Shown: piece by piece, positions 52,871 through 61,339 of the stretch
Layout of the letters: every line of letters begins with the position of its first letter
Numbering within the stretch: position 1 is the stretch's first letter
Source of the DNA: CALWZE01 sp964645785
GTDB lineage: Bacteria > Bacillota > Clostridia > Oscillospirales > Ruminococcaceae
Direction: 5' to 3'
Assembly: GCA_964645785.1 (NCBI GenBank)
Contig: CAZYAV010000003.1
Coordinates: forward strand, 1-64,000
Length of the DNA stretch: 64,000 nt
Translations under genes and position numbers: made by a program
Notes under the pieces: model-generated
The model's input: only the letters and a program-made list of their open reading frames with translations
Databases searched by the model: none
What the model was told of the DNA's origin: nothing

Positions 52871-53605
52871 TTACGGCTGGCGGGGCGCAAACCGGCCGCC
52901 GGCAGAAAAGCAGGTTCGCCCGTCCGCCTCGCCCACAAGGAAAAAGGCGTCCTCCTTTTGGGACAGCGAGAGGGTGACCGCCTCGCCCGCCAGCGTCTCG
53001 GACTCGTAGGCGACGGTCAGGGTGCGCAGCGCCGCGCGCGCGAACAGCCCGCAGGGCAGCGCATCGCACAGCCAGTCGACATACCGGGTGTTGTTCATAT
53101 GGCCGTTGATGTCCAGATCCTCGTAGGCGACCCGCCGGACCGACTGCTGCGCGGGAGCGTCCAGCGCGCGGGGGGTGCGCGGCATCCCGAGCGGGGCAGG
53201 ACGCGTGTCGTTGGTTTCGATTTCCAGCCCGGCGCCGGCGGCCATCCGCCGCGTCTCGGTGTCCAGCAGCGCCCAGGCGGTTGCGGCGCGCCCGAGCGGC
53301 TCGCCGGAATCGGTCTCAAACTCAAAATAGCGCGGGAAAATCTGGTGGCGGGTTTTGCCCGGCCAGGTGCGCAGCCGCACGGTCTGGCCAAAGCGGGGGT
53401 AGCTGTCCATCTCCACACAGCTTTTGGCCAGCACCCAGGCCAGCTTTTTTGCCCGCAGCGCCTCCCAGCCCGCGCCCAGCAGGCAGGCGTGCGCCTCAGC
53501 GGCCTCCTGCATGGCAAGATGGATGGCGCTCGGCCGCCAGAATCCGCAGAAATCGGCCTCGTGGGCGCGCAGGGTAATGGCGGTTTCGTATAAAATTTCG
53601 TGCAT
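52871..53605 (-). CDS. Acyl-ACP thioesterase
   Basis: This 244-residue double hot-dog enzyme releases fatty acids from acyl carrier protein. The first domain has ADFCGFWRPSAIHLAMQEAAEAHA; the second carries DLDINGHMNNTRYVDWLCDALP, the Asn-His segment that includes catalytic residues of FatA/FatB-type thioesterases. Length matches the bacterial family (about 240). It sits between a YbaK-like gene and lemA in one operon, which is not an obvious functional link. Confidence 0.92.
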   Translation of the reverse strand: MHEILYETAITLRAHEADFCGFWRPSAIHLAMQEAAEAHACLLGAGWEALRAKKLAWVLAKSCVEMDSYPRFGQTVRLRTWPGKTRHQIFPRYFEFETDSGEPLGRAATAWALLDTETRRMAAGAGLEIETNDTRPAPLGMPRTPRALDAPAQQSVRRVAYEDLDINGHMNNTRYVDWLCDALPCGLFARAALRTLTVAYESETLAGEAVTLSLSQKEDAFFLVGEADGRTCFSAGGRFAPRQP

Positions 53606-53627
53606 GGTCGGATCCTTTCTCGCGGGG

Positions 53628-54116
53628 TCAGCGGACGGTCAGCGGAACGGCCTGCCCCCCGGTGGCGGCGAGCAGGTCGCCGGGGCAAAGCTCCAGCTGT
53701 AAGCCGGGCTGCCCGGCGCTGACGCAGACGCGGTCAAGCAGCAGGAGGCTCTCGTCAAAAAAGGTCGGGAATTTCTTCTTCATCCCGATGGGGCTGCATC
53801 CCCCGCGGATATAGCCGGTGAGCGCAAACAGATCCCTGACGTGCAGCATATCGACCGCTTTGTTGCCGCTTGCACGGGCGAGCGCCTTGAGGTCAAGGGC
53901 GGCGGCGGCCGGGATGCAGGCGACGACCGGGCCGGTCCTGTCCCCGCGCAGCACGAGGGTTTTGAACACCGTGCCGGGGTCGAGCCCGAGAGTCCGCGCG
54001 ACCTGCTCGCCGAGATTGTCCCCGCCGGCGCAGTCGTAGGCGCGCGCGGTATAGGGCAGATGCGCGGCGTCCAGCAGGCGCATTGCGTTGGTTTTGTGCA
54101 GCTTTTCCTTTGCCAT
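53628..54116 (-). CDS. YbaK/EbsC-family Cys-tRNA(Pro) deacylase
   Basis: This 162-residue editing protein removes cysteine wrongly attached to tRNA-Pro. It shows KTLVLRGDRTGPVVACIPAAAALDLKALARASGNKAVDML, the conserved core with the catalytic Lys, and TGYIRGGCSPIGMKKKFPTFFDE near the end, the family hallmark. It is first in the operon with the thioesterase, LemA and DUF2207 genes. Confidence 0.94.
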   Translation of the reverse strand: MAKEKLHKTNAMRLLDAAHLPYTARAYDCAGGDNLGEQVARTLGLDPGTVFKTLVLRGDRTGPVVACIPAAAALDLKALARASGNKAVDMLHVRDLFALTGYIRGGCSPIGMKKKFPTFFDESLLLLDRVCVSAGQPGLQLELCPGDLLAATGGQAVPLTVR

Positions 54117-54322
54117 ATGCTTCGCTTCCCCATATGATGCCGCCGGGCGGCCGCGGCGGGAAAGAGGCGCCCGTTCGTCCGGCGGCTGTTTGCCTTATCA
54201 TCGCACAAACGCGGCGATTTTGCAACCGGCGGCCTGCGCGGCAGAGCGGGCCGATTCGACAGAAAACGGCCGGACAGCCGGGAAAACGCCGGCAGGTTGT
54301 GATTGCGGCCGGCCGGTGTTTA

Positions 54323-54331
54323 TGGTACACT
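54323..54331 (+). promoter_or_regulatory. Extended -10 promoter of the CAP-domain gene
   Basis: TGGTACACT lies 54 bases before the ATG. Confidence 0.5.
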
Positions 54332-54384
54332 TATTCACGCAGCGACTGCGCCGCGCCGTGCCGGGCGGCGCGCAAGGAGAGACC

Positions 54385-55851
54385 ATGAGTGCAAAGAAGG
54401 AAAAACGGAACGAAGCGGTGAAGATCACCCATATGCCCGAGGTGGACGAGCTGCTCGCGCAGGCGGGCAGCGGGGACTTTGCGCCGCTGGAATTTGCGAG
54501 CACGCAGGAAAGCGGCGCGCCGGCGCGGGGAAAAATCGGGAAAAAGCGGAAGAAAAAAGGGGCGCGCGGCGTGCTGATTGCGCTGGGCTGCCTGCTGGCC
54601 GCGCTTGTGGGCGGCGCGGTGGCGGTGGCCGAGCCGTGGACGTCGGCCGTGCCGGATCAGTACACCGAGCCGGCCGTGCGGGAGCTGCCCCGGCAGACCC
54701 TCGCGGTGAACGAGAGCTATACGTTTGAATTCCCGCTGGGCGAAAACGAGCGGGTGTATGAGATTGCGGTGCAGGATCCGGACATCCTCGCCCTGTCGGA
54801 GGACGAGAGCGCGGTGACCGCCAAGGGGGAATATTTCAGCACGACGGTCAGCATTACAACCGGGGAAATCGCCGTGCCCAAGCAGGAATATCCGCACCGG
54901 GTGGAGCTGTTCGGGCGGGACTTTTCGGCACAGTACAACGCGCTGCGCAGCTTTTTGCGGGATCTGATCGGGGTGGAGAAGGAGCAGCCCCCCCGGCAGG
55001 AGACGCGGGTGCTTGCGCGGTACAGCCAGACCTTCACCGTCTCGGGGCTGGGCGGGATGGCCGCCGAGCCGCCGATGGAGATTGCGGCGTATCTGCAAAA
55101 CGGGGTCACGCTGGAGCTTGCGGTGCAGCAGGGGGAGGAGGTGCAGCTTGCGTCCTTCAACGAGTCGACCGCGGCGGTCAGGCTGGACAGGGTCGAGAAC
55201 GGCACGGCCTACCTGACCGTGAAGGGGGCGGCGGACACCAAGACGAAGGTGCGCGCGACCTTCGGGTTCTGGAAAGCGGTGGATCCCGAAATATATGCCG
55301 CGTACCGGCAATCTCTGCCCGCGACGGATGGGCAGGGTGTACCGCTTGGGGCGGAGCAGCGGGAGAACCAGATTTTTGTTCCGCAGCGATCCACGACCTT
55401 CACAGTCGCGGTCACCGACCTCGCAAAGCCGGTTGTGTCGACCGACCTTGCCCAGGAGACCGAGCGCGTCCTGCCCGAGCCGGGGCAGCAGGAGGCCGAG
55501 GCGCGCGCTCTGCTTGAGCTGGTCAACGGTCTGCGGACGGCGAACGGCCTGCCCGCGCTGCACTGGAGCGACGAGCTTGCCGCCGGGGCGCAGACCCGCG
55601 CACAGGAGCTGGCCGCGCAGTACACCCACACCCGCCCCAACGGGACGGACGGCAAAACAGCGGCGAACGGCGCGGCGGCCGAATCCATCAGCGCGGGGTA
55701 CCTGACCGCGCAGGCCGTTTTTGACAGCTGGAACGGCTGCGACAACCTGTTGGCGGGAATGCTGGCCGCCGACCGCACAGCCTTTGGCGCGGCGTTTTAC
55801 CGCGTGGAGGACGGCGCTTATAACAACTACTGGTGCGCGCTGTACGGCTGA
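54385..55851 (+). CDS. Membrane-anchored CAP-domain (SCP/PR1-like) protein
   Basis: The product has 488 residues. A charged cytoplasmic N-terminus (residues 1-58, ending GKKRKKKGARG) precedes one helix (about 59-80). The long extracellular part has several beta-rich segments and a C-terminal CAP domain (about 370-488) with ALLELVNGLRTANGLPALHWSDELAAGAQTRAQELAAQYTHTRPNG and the end FDSWNGCDNLLAGML ... NYWCALYG, as in YkwD-like bacterial CAP proteins. These are surface or spore-coat related proteins without a proven activity. GGAGAG precedes the ATG. Confidence 0.88.
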   Translation: MSAKKEKRNEAVKITHMPEVDELLAQAGSGDFAPLEFASTQESGAPARGKIGKKRKKKGARGVLIALGCLLAALVGGAVAVAEPWTSAVPDQYTEPAVRELPRQTLAVNESYTFEFPLGENERVYEIAVQDPDILALSEDESAVTAKGEYFSTTVSITTGEIAVPKQEYPHRVELFGRDFSAQYNALRSFLRDLIGVEKEQPPRQETRVLARYSQTFTVSGLGGMAAEPPMEIAAYLQNGVTLELAVQQGEEVQLASFNESTAAVRLDRVENGTAYLTVKGAADTKTKVRATFGFWKAVDPEIYAAYRQSLPATDGQGVPLGAEQRENQIFVPQRSTTFTVAVTDLAKPVVSTDLAQETERVLPEPGQQEAEARALLELVNGLRTANGLPALHWSDELAAGAQTRAQELAAQYTHTRPNGTDGKTAANGAAAESISAGYLTAQAVFDSWNGCDNLLAGMLAADRTAFGAAFYRVEDGAYNNYWCALYG

Positions 55852-55896
55852 GCGGCGCGCGGGAGCCCGGCCGCACGGTTTGCGGAGTTTTAACGG

Positions 55897-55933
55897 AAAA
55901 AGCGCCCCGGCAAGCTTCGCCGGGGCGCTTTTG
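55897..55933 (+). terminator. Terminator of the CAP-domain gene
   Basis: AAAAGCGCCCCGGC pairs with GCCGGGGCGCTTTT around a short loop. Confidence 0.88.
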
Positions 55934-56033
55934 GCCGCAGGAAGGGGGCGCGGGGCGCTTTTCCGGCGGCTCCGTCTGCAAAGGCTGCCGGAAGACGAGC
56001 AACGGCGCGGGATCTCATAAAGTAAAGGGGTTG

Positions 56034-56075
56034 AAAAAAGGGCGGGGCGAACCGCTGCGGTTCGCCCCGCCCTTT
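56034..56075 (-). terminator. Terminator of the small membrane protein gene
   Basis: On the minus strand GGGCGGGGCGAACCG and its complement form a 15-bp stem with a 3-base loop, followed by T6 (56034-56039). Confidence 0.88.
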
Positions 56076-56132
56076 GATGTTGCCGGACAGCCACCCCGTG
56101 CCGCTTCCGAGCGGCGGCACGGGGAACCTGGC

Positions 56133-56558
56133 TCATTTCCGCCTGGAAGCCCTGTAAAGGCCGGCCGTCACAACGAGCATCAGCGCGGCGAGCAGATCCG
56201 ACGCAGCCAGCTGCCCGATGGCCGCCGCGGGCACCGGCTCGAGCGGCCAGGGCTCGAGAAAGGTCGCAAGGCAGGCGCGGAACACCCACACGGCGGTGAG
56301 AAAATAATAAAAATAAACGACCTCCCGCTGCAGGGCAAGCGCCCGCCTGCCCAGAACAAGCAGCAGAACGCTCAGCCCGCACAGCAGCAGGGAAAAGCAG
56401 TAATTCGTGTAGTCGATGCCGACGATGAGATTCCCATACTGCATCGGCAGGTAATCGTACCAGCGGAACATCCACGGCACAAAGAAATGCCACAGCCCGA
56501 CCAGCGCGCTTGCCGCGGCCGTGCCGTAATAGAGGACGCGCAGCCCTTTTTTCACCAT
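56133..56558 (-). CDS. Small integral membrane protein, unknown function
   Basis: The product has 141 residues and four predicted helices. It includes LVGLWHFFVPWMFRWYDYLP, GIDYTNYCFSLLLCGLSVLLLVLG and VVYFYYFLTAVWVFRACLA, and ends in a basic tail (YRASRRK). The start at 56558 is chosen because GGAGG lies five bases before ATG. The FHFFVPWMFRWYDYLP pattern suggests a conserved family, but I do not recognise a named domain. It is 77 bases downstream of the AbrB-type gene and may be co-transcribed with it. Confidence 0.75.
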   Translation of the reverse strand: MVKKGLRVLYYGTAAASALVGLWHFFVPWMFRWYDYLPMQYGNLIVGIDYTNYCFSLLLCGLSVLLLVLGRRALALQREVVYFYYFLTAVWVFRACLATFLEPWPLEPVPAAAIGQLAASDLLAALMLVVTAGLYRASRRK

Positions 56559-56635
56559 AACAACCTCCAAAATTCCGGCGTGCCGGGGCGCGGCCGGCCG
56601 CCGGCATGGCCGCGGCGCCTGCCCCTGGCGGCGGT

Positions 56636-56878
56636 TCAGAGGGATTTCAGCTTGTCAAGGCAGCTGCGGCAAACCGTCTTGCCCGCAAATTCAACCGTGT
56701 CCTCGCCGCTTTTGCAGAACACGCAGCAGGGGGAATACGGCCGGATGACGATCTGGTCGTTTTCCGCGCTGATTTCAACAGGGTCGCCCGTCTCAATGCC
56801 GAAGGTATGCCTGTACTCAATCGGGATGACGATCCGCCCGAGCTTGTCAATCTCGCGAATAATACCGACAGTTTTCAT
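56636..56878 (-). CDS. AbrB/SpoVT-type regulator with C-terminal zinc ribbon
   Basis: This 80-residue protein has an N-terminal swapped-hairpin DNA-binding domain (MKTVGIIREIDKLGRIVIPIEYRHTFGIETGDPVEI), the AbrB pattern. It is followed by a compact cysteine module (Cys51, 52, 55 and Cys70, 73 in CCVFC and VCRSC) that should bind zinc. Clostridial relatives regulate sporulation and transition-state genes. The start at 56878 follows AGGAGATACT. It is divergent from spmA with only 78 bases between, so it may control that operon. Confidence 0.9.
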   Translation of the reverse strand: MKTVGIIREIDKLGRIVIPIEYRHTFGIETGDPVEISAENDQIVIRPYSPCCVFCKSGEDTVEFAGKTVCRSCLDKLKSL

Positions 56879-56956
56879 AGTATCTCCTGTTTTCCCTTTC
56901 CGATGGATGACATATTCCGCCGCCGGTCGCATTAGATATTAAAGAGGTGACAGAAT

Positions 56957-57553
56957 ATGATGAATTATGTTCTTTTGATTCTGGTTGCGCTCTCGCTTGC
57001 GTTCGGCGGGCTGCTTGGGCGGATGCCCGAGCTTTCCAGCGCCGCGCTGGAAAGCGGGGTGAATGCGGTGCAGCTCTGCCTTGAGCTGGCCGGCACGGTG
57101 GCGCTGTGGTGCGGCATCATGAAAATCGCCCAGAAATCGGGCATGTGCGAGAAGCTGAGCCGGGCGCTCTCCCCCGTCACAGGATTCCTGTTCCGGGGGC
57201 TTAAGGAGAAGAGCCAGCGCGCAATCGACTCGATTTCGCTGAACATCACGGCAAACCTGCTTGGCCTTGGCAGCGCCGCGACCCCGATGGCGCTGGACGC
57301 CATGGCCGAGCTGGACCGCCTGAACGGGCAGGGCGCGGCCGCGAGCGACGATATGGTCACCTTTGTGGTGCTGAACACCGCCTCCATCCAGCTGCTGCCG
57401 ACAACCGTCGCCACCATCCGGCGCCTTTCGGGCAGCGCCGACCCGCTGGAGATTATCGTCTGCGTCTGGCTGAGCACGCTGATGTCGGTGCTGGTTGCGC
57501 TCACCCTGGCAAAGCTGCTTGGCAGGCTGCGAAAGGGGGGACGGCGGCCTTGA
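56957..57553 (+). CDS. spmA: Spore maturation protein A
   Basis: This 198-residue membrane protein is of the nucleoside-recognition (Gate) family. It has MKIAQKSGMCEKLSRALSPVTGFLFRGLK and SISLNITANLLGLGSAATPMALDAMAELDRLN, the SpmA hallmarks. In Bacillus SpmA and SpmB are needed for spore core dehydration and heat resistance. Two ATG codons are adjacent (56957, 56960) behind AGAGGTG. Its stop overlaps the start of spmB by four bases. Confidence 0.94.
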   Translation: MMNYVLLILVALSLAFGGLLGRMPELSSAALESGVNAVQLCLELAGTVALWCGIMKIAQKSGMCEKLSRALSPVTGFLFRGLKEKSQRAIDSISLNITANLLGLGSAATPMALDAMAELDRLNGQGAAASDDMVTFVVLNTASIQLLPTTVATIRRLSGSADPLEIIVCVWLSTLMSVLVALTLAKLLGRLRKGGRRP

Positions 57554-58071
57554 AAGCCCTCAGCGACTGGCTGATTCCGGCAGTTATCTGCGGAATTGTG
57601 ATTTATGGGTTTGTGCACGGGTGCAACATCCTGGACGCGTTTGTCGAGGGCGCGTTTGAGGGGCTGAAGGTCGTCTATAAAATTACGCCGACCATGATTG
57701 CCATCACCCTGTGCGTCGGGATGCTGAAGGCGAGCGGCGGCCTTGACCTGATTGCCGCCTTTGTGGAGCCGCTGGTCTCCCTTGTGCATATCCCCAAGGA
57801 GGTGGTGCCGCTGATGCTCATGCGGCCGATTTCGGGCACCGGCGCGCTCACCGTGTTCAAGGACATCATCGCGGCGAACGGACCGGACAGCTATATCGGC
57901 CGGGTGGCGTCGGTCATGCAGGGCAGCACCGAGACGACCTTTTACACCATGGCGCTCTATTACGGGGTCACCCATGTGCGCAAAACGCGGCACACGCTGG
58001 CGAGCGCGGTGGGCGGCGACCTGACCGGGTTCATCGCCTCGGCGCTCACCGTCAGCCTGCTGCTGCGCTGA
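57550..58071 (+). CDS. spmB: Spore maturation protein B
   Basis: This 173-residue membrane partner of SpmA has four to five helices with IPKEVVPLMLMRPISGTGALTVFKDII and GRVASVMQGSTETTFYTMALYYGVTHVRKTRHTL, the SpmB pattern. The start is a TTG (57550) overlapping the spmA stop (TTGA), with GGGGGG upstream. Sporulation genes of this kind imply that the organism forms endospores. Confidence 0.94.
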   Translation: MKALSDWLIPAVICGIVIYGFVHGCNILDAFVEGAFEGLKVVYKITPTMIAITLCVGMLKASGGLDLIAAFVEPLVSLVHIPKEVVPLMLMRPISGTGALTVFKDIIAANGPDSYIGRVASVMQGSTETTFYTMALYYGVTHVRKTRHTLASAVGGDLTGFIASALTVSLLLR

Positions 58072-58134
58072 ACGAACAAAGGTTCACAGGTCTATTTTAC
58101 CACAAAATGGAAAATATGCAACCCTTTTTTCGAT

Positions 58135-58821
58135 TTATTTTGCGAGCCACACAAAAATTTCCCCATTATTTTTATACATCGCGATGCCGTCGTAGCCCTG
58201 CGCGAGGGCGCGGCTGATGGCGTAGACGTCCGATACGGCGTAGCGCTCGTAGCAGGTGTAGCGGCGCTGGCTGTCCGGCTCGCAGCACAGGATATAGCGC
58301 AGCTTGCAGCCGTACATCTGCCGCAGCGCGCGGATGCGGAAGCCGTTGACCGACATCAGGGTCAAGAGGCTGGCGAGGTTGCGCGGCGAGACGGTCGCAA
58401 GCAGATAGCGCGCGTCAAACGCCTCCCGCGCCCGCGCGGCGCACAGCCGGGCAAGCTCCCGCGCGATGCCGTTGCCGCGGTAATCCCGCGCGACAAAGTA
58501 GCACTCGAGATTGACCGCGCGCGCCCGCTGGCTGTCCGAAAAGCCCAGCTCGCCCGGCAGATCCTCGGCCGCCGACCCGCTGGGGAGAATTCCGCACACG
58601 CCGCACAGCGCGCCGTCCGCAAACAGCCCGTGCATCTCCCCGTCCCGCAGCAGGTCAAGCAGCTCGGCGCGGGTGCTGGCGACATAGACCGAGCTGTCCG
58701 GCAGCCCGCTGACCGCGTCCTCCTGCACCCGCGCGATCTCGTCGAGGTCGTGCTCCCGCAGACGGCGGCAGACGCTGTGCTCAACGGCGTTGGTGCGGTT
58801 GTTCTTTACATACGGCTTCAT
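58135..58821 (-). CDS. GNAT-like acetyltransferase
   Basis: The product has 228 residues. The GNAT core is visible as VNLECYFVARDYRGNGIARELARLCAARAREA, with the acetyl-CoA loop RGNGIA, and LLATVSPRNLASLLTLMSVNGFRI after it. The C-terminal 60 residues, ending AMYKNNGEIFVWLAK, are outside the core. It is 27 bases downstream of alr and is thus probably co-transcribed with it. Substrate unknown. Confidence 0.85.
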   Translation of the reverse strand: MKPYVKNNRTNAVEHSVCRRLREHDLDEIARVQEDAVSGLPDSSVYVASTRAELLDLLRDGEMHGLFADGALCGVCGILPSGSAAEDLPGELGFSDSQRARAVNLECYFVARDYRGNGIARELARLCAARAREAFDARYLLATVSPRNLASLLTLMSVNGFRIRALRQMYGCKLRYILCCEPDSQRRYTCYERYAVSDVYAISRALAQGYDGIAMYKNNGEIFVWLAK

Positions 58822-58848
58822 CCCGACTCCCTCCTAACCTCTGATTCA

Positions 58849-59949
58849 TCATTTCACAATACAGTTGTGCCTGTCAAGAACAAGGCACGCGGCCTCCTTT
58901 GTGGCAAACAGCGCGCCGTCGCACCGGCAGCCGGGAATGCCGCAGCGGGCGGCGAACCCGGCGGCGGTCTGCTCCAGCCCGCCGGAGCGCCCGACAAAGA
59001 CGGCCGTGTCCCCCGGCCGCACCCCGTCGATACCGCTGAGATCGACGACAAGGTGCCCCATGCAGGGGACGCCGATTACCGGCGCGCGCTGCCCGCGGAC
59101 AAGCAGACAGAGCGCCCGCGCGTGCAGCAGCGCGGGCAGCGCGCCATAGCCCGCGCCGACAATCCCGACCCGGGTGAGCGCGGCGCCGCCGGCGCAGCGG
59201 TCATAAAAGGAGAGCCTGCCCGGATTGTCGATTACCCGGAGAACCGGCGCGTGCAGCGCGCGCACCGGCAGCAGGCCGTCCGGGGTGTTCTCGCCGCCGG
59301 AGGGCAGGCCGTACAGTGCCGTGCCGACCCGCACCGCGTCAAAATACAGCGCGGGGTTGTCGAGCGCCGCGCTGGTGGCCAGATGGCAGAGCGCGTCCGG
59401 CTGCACGGCGCGAACCTTTTCGCACAGCCGGGAGAACCGCGCCACAACCTCCTGCGGCCGGGCGCGGCGGTACAGGCTGGGCGCGTGGGCGAACAGCCCG
59501 CACAGGGTAAAGCGGCTGTCCTGCGCGACCGCCTCCAGCGCGGCGTCAAACGCCCCGGCGCGCAGACCGATGCCGCTGCCGCAGACGTCGGCGCGCAGCT
59601 GGACACGCAGTGGCCTGTCAATATATATGTCCGCAAGGCCGCGCAATATCTCCGGGCAGTCGACCGGCAGAATCACCCGGGCAAGCCGGCTGTCCAGCCC
59701 CGCGGGCAGGATGGGGTCAAGCACCATGATCCGCCCGGGCGGAATCTCCGCTTTTAACAATGCGGCGGCCTGCGGCAGGGTCGAGACCGCGAATGCGTCC
59801 GCTTCGCCGAGCAGGGCGCGCGCGCACGCCTCCATGCCGCCGCCGTAGGCGTCGTATTTGAGCACGGCAATCAGCTTTTTGCCGCACTTTGCCTTGATTT
59901 GGCGCGCATTCTGCCGCAGCGCGTCCAGATCGGTCACCGAAATCAGCAT
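58849..59949 (-). CDS. alr: Alanine racemase, divergent form
   Basis: This 366-residue fold-type III PLP enzyme converts L- to D-alanine for cell-wall synthesis. The PLP lysine motif is LIAVLKYDAYGGG (normally VVKANAYGHG) and the C-terminal domain has QRAPVIGVPCMGHLVVDLSGI. The second-domain region that usually reads SYGATY and GYADGY is altered here (LSFYDRCAGG and GAGYGALP), so the position of the second catalytic Tyr is unsure. A start at 59949 is chosen; a long upstream extension of the frame is only GC shadow. An amino acid racemase of other specificity is possible. Confidence 0.82.
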   Translation of the reverse strand: MLISVTDLDALRQNARQIKAKCGKKLIAVLKYDAYGGGMEACARALLGEADAFAVSTLPQAAALLKAEIPPGRIMVLDPILPAGLDSRLARVILPVDCPEILRGLADIYIDRPLRVQLRADVCGSGIGLRAGAFDAALEAVAQDSRFTLCGLFAHAPSLYRRARPQEVVARFSRLCEKVRAVQPDALCHLATSAALDNPALYFDAVRVGTALYGLPSGGENTPDGLLPVRALHAPVLRVIDNPGRLSFYDRCAGGAALTRVGIVGAGYGALPALLHARALCLLVRGQRAPVIGVPCMGHLVVDLSGIDGVRPGDTAVFVGRSGGLEQTAAGFAARCGIPGCRCDGALFATKEAACLVLDRHNCIVK

Positions 59950-60290
59950 ATTCCCACCGCCTTTCCCGCCCAGCTTATGCGCCGGGCGCAAAAAGGGTGC
60001 GGCGGCGGGCTTTTTTGCATCCCGGCGGCGGGTTTTCGCCTCCCCATACGGAAAAACGCGCGGAAGCGCCGGGCACCGTATGCGGGGGACATTCGCCCGG
60101 GGCTTCCCCGGCACGCTGCGCGGCACTGAGCGCGGCGGTTCGCGTTGGGCAGGGGCTTGCCGGTGCGCCCGACCCGGCGGCCTTGCGCAGCGGGGTTCGC
60201 TTTTGCGGCGGGAATATGCTACAATACCGTACATGCAACAAAACGCCGGAAAATTCCCTCTTATACCACAGAGCGCAAGTGAGGTCAGCC
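59950..60290. other. 341-bp divergent region between alr and the sigma factor gene
   Basis: It holds the sigma factor promoter at its right end; no clear alr promoter or gene is seen. Confidence 0.5.
60196..60225 (+). promoter_or_regulatory. Promoter of the sigma factor operon
   Basis: TGCTACAAT (60217-60225) is an extended -10; TTCGCT (60196-60201) is a weak -35 at 18 bases. Confidence 0.5.
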
Positions 60291-60824
60291 GTGGACAAGG
60301 AACAGTTGAGGCCGGTTGTCGAGGCGGCGCGGGCGGGCGACGCGGACGCCTTTGCCGCTTTATATGCCGATTTTTACAAGGCGCTGTACAAGACGGCGTA
60401 CTATCTGCTCGGCCAGCCGCAGGACGCCGAGGACACCGTGATGGAGACCTTTGCGGACGCGTTTGCGGGGGTGCGCAGGCTGCGCGCGCCGGACGCGTTC
60501 GAGGGCTGGCTGTACCGGATCTTATACAACAAGGCGCGGCGCAAACGGGGCGCGGCCGCCCTGCACGCGGCGGACGAGCTGAGCGAGCACATCGAGGCGG
60601 CGGGAAGAACCGACCGGGAGATTGCGGCCGGGCTTGACCTGCTGCGCGCGCTGGATACGCTGAGCAGGGAGGAGCGCGCGATTGTGGTGTTTGCGGTCTG
60701 CGAGGGCTACACCTCCGGGGAGGTGGCGCGGATGATGGGAATGAACCCGAACACGGTGCGCAGCAAGCAGCTGCGCGCGCTTGCCAAGCTGCGCGCAAGG
60801 CTGGAGGAGGGGGAGAGCAAATGA
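60291..60824 (+). CDS. ECF-type RNA polymerase sigma factor
   Basis: The product has 177 residues. Region 2 reads DAFAALYADFYKALYKTAYYLLGQPQDAEDTVMETFADAF and region 4 reads ALDTLSREERAIVVFAVCEGYTSGEVARMMGMNPNTVRSKQLRALAKLRARL. The start is a GTG at 60291 with GAGG six bases upstream; upstream in-frame ATG codons lie in non-coding sequence. The next gene starts within its stop (ATGA) and encodes a single-helix protein in the place of an anti-sigma factor. The signal is unknown. Confidence 0.92.
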   Translation: MDKEQLRPVVEAARAGDADAFAALYADFYKALYKTAYYLLGQPQDAEDTVMETFADAFAGVRRLRAPDAFEGWLYRILYNKARRKRGAAALHAADELSEHIEAAGRTDREIAAGLDLLRALDTLSREERAIVVFAVCEGYTSGEVARMMGMNPNTVRSKQLRALAKLRARLEEGESK

Positions 60825-61339
60825 AGCAGCAGGAGCTGGAGACGCGTCTGCGCGGCATGTATGTGGACCCGCCGGTACCCGAGACCCTTTCCCCCCAATG
60901 GGCGGTCGCGCGGCTGCGCGACCGGCGCAAAAAGGCCGGCCGGCGGCTATGGGCGTTGGCGCCCGCCGCGATTGCGGCCGCCGTGCTGGCCGTGGCGCTG
61001 CCGCAGATGGAAAAGGGCGCGCCCCGGGCGCAGAGCAGCGCGGCCGAGCCGCCCGCTGCGGAAGCCTGTCCGGCTGCCGGGCAGGCCGTCGCCGACGCGG
61101 CGGATTACGGCGTCATGCCGGCAAACGTGCAGGGGGACGCCGCCGAACCCGGGGCGAAAGCGAGCCGCGCTTGCCCGGGCAAGCCGGTGGAGGGCGCACC
61201 CTCCACCAAGCCGGGCTGCCTGCCGGGCTGTACGCAGGACGCCTGCCTGCCGGAGTGCCCCAACTATCAACCCGACTCGCCGCCGGACGAGGAGGGGCAG
61301 CAGGAAGACAAGGAGCAGATGACGGAGGATAAGGGCTGA
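60821..61339 (+). CDS. Single-pass membrane protein, probable anti-sigma partner, cysteine-rich tail
   Basis: The product has 172 residues. A short cytoplasmic N-terminus (MKQQELETRLRGMYVDPPVP ... WAVARLRDRRKKAGRR) precedes one helix (about 44-60). The Ala/Pro-rich exterior ends in six cysteines, four in the pattern C-x3-C-x4-C-x3-C (CLPGCTQDACLPEC), then an acidic end. It overlaps the sigma gene by four bases. The place and layout fit an anti-sigma factor with an outside sensor; the cysteines suggest a thiol or metal signal. No HxxxCxxC zinc anti-sigma motif is seen, so this is inference. Confidence 0.7.
   Translation: MKQQELETRLRGMYVDPPVPETLSPQWAVARLRDRRKKAGRRLWALAPAAIAAAVLAVALPQMEKGAPRAQSSAAEPPAAEACPAAGQAVADAADYGVMPANVQGDAAEPGAKASRACPGKPVEGAPSTKPGCLPGCTQDACLPECPNYQPDSPPDEEGQQEDKEQMTEDKG

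Noticed and set aside
59950..60930. Long N-terminal extension of the alanine racemase frame
   Set aside because: It crosses the divergent promoter and runs antisense to the sigma factor gene; family enzymes are about 370 residues, as from 59949.
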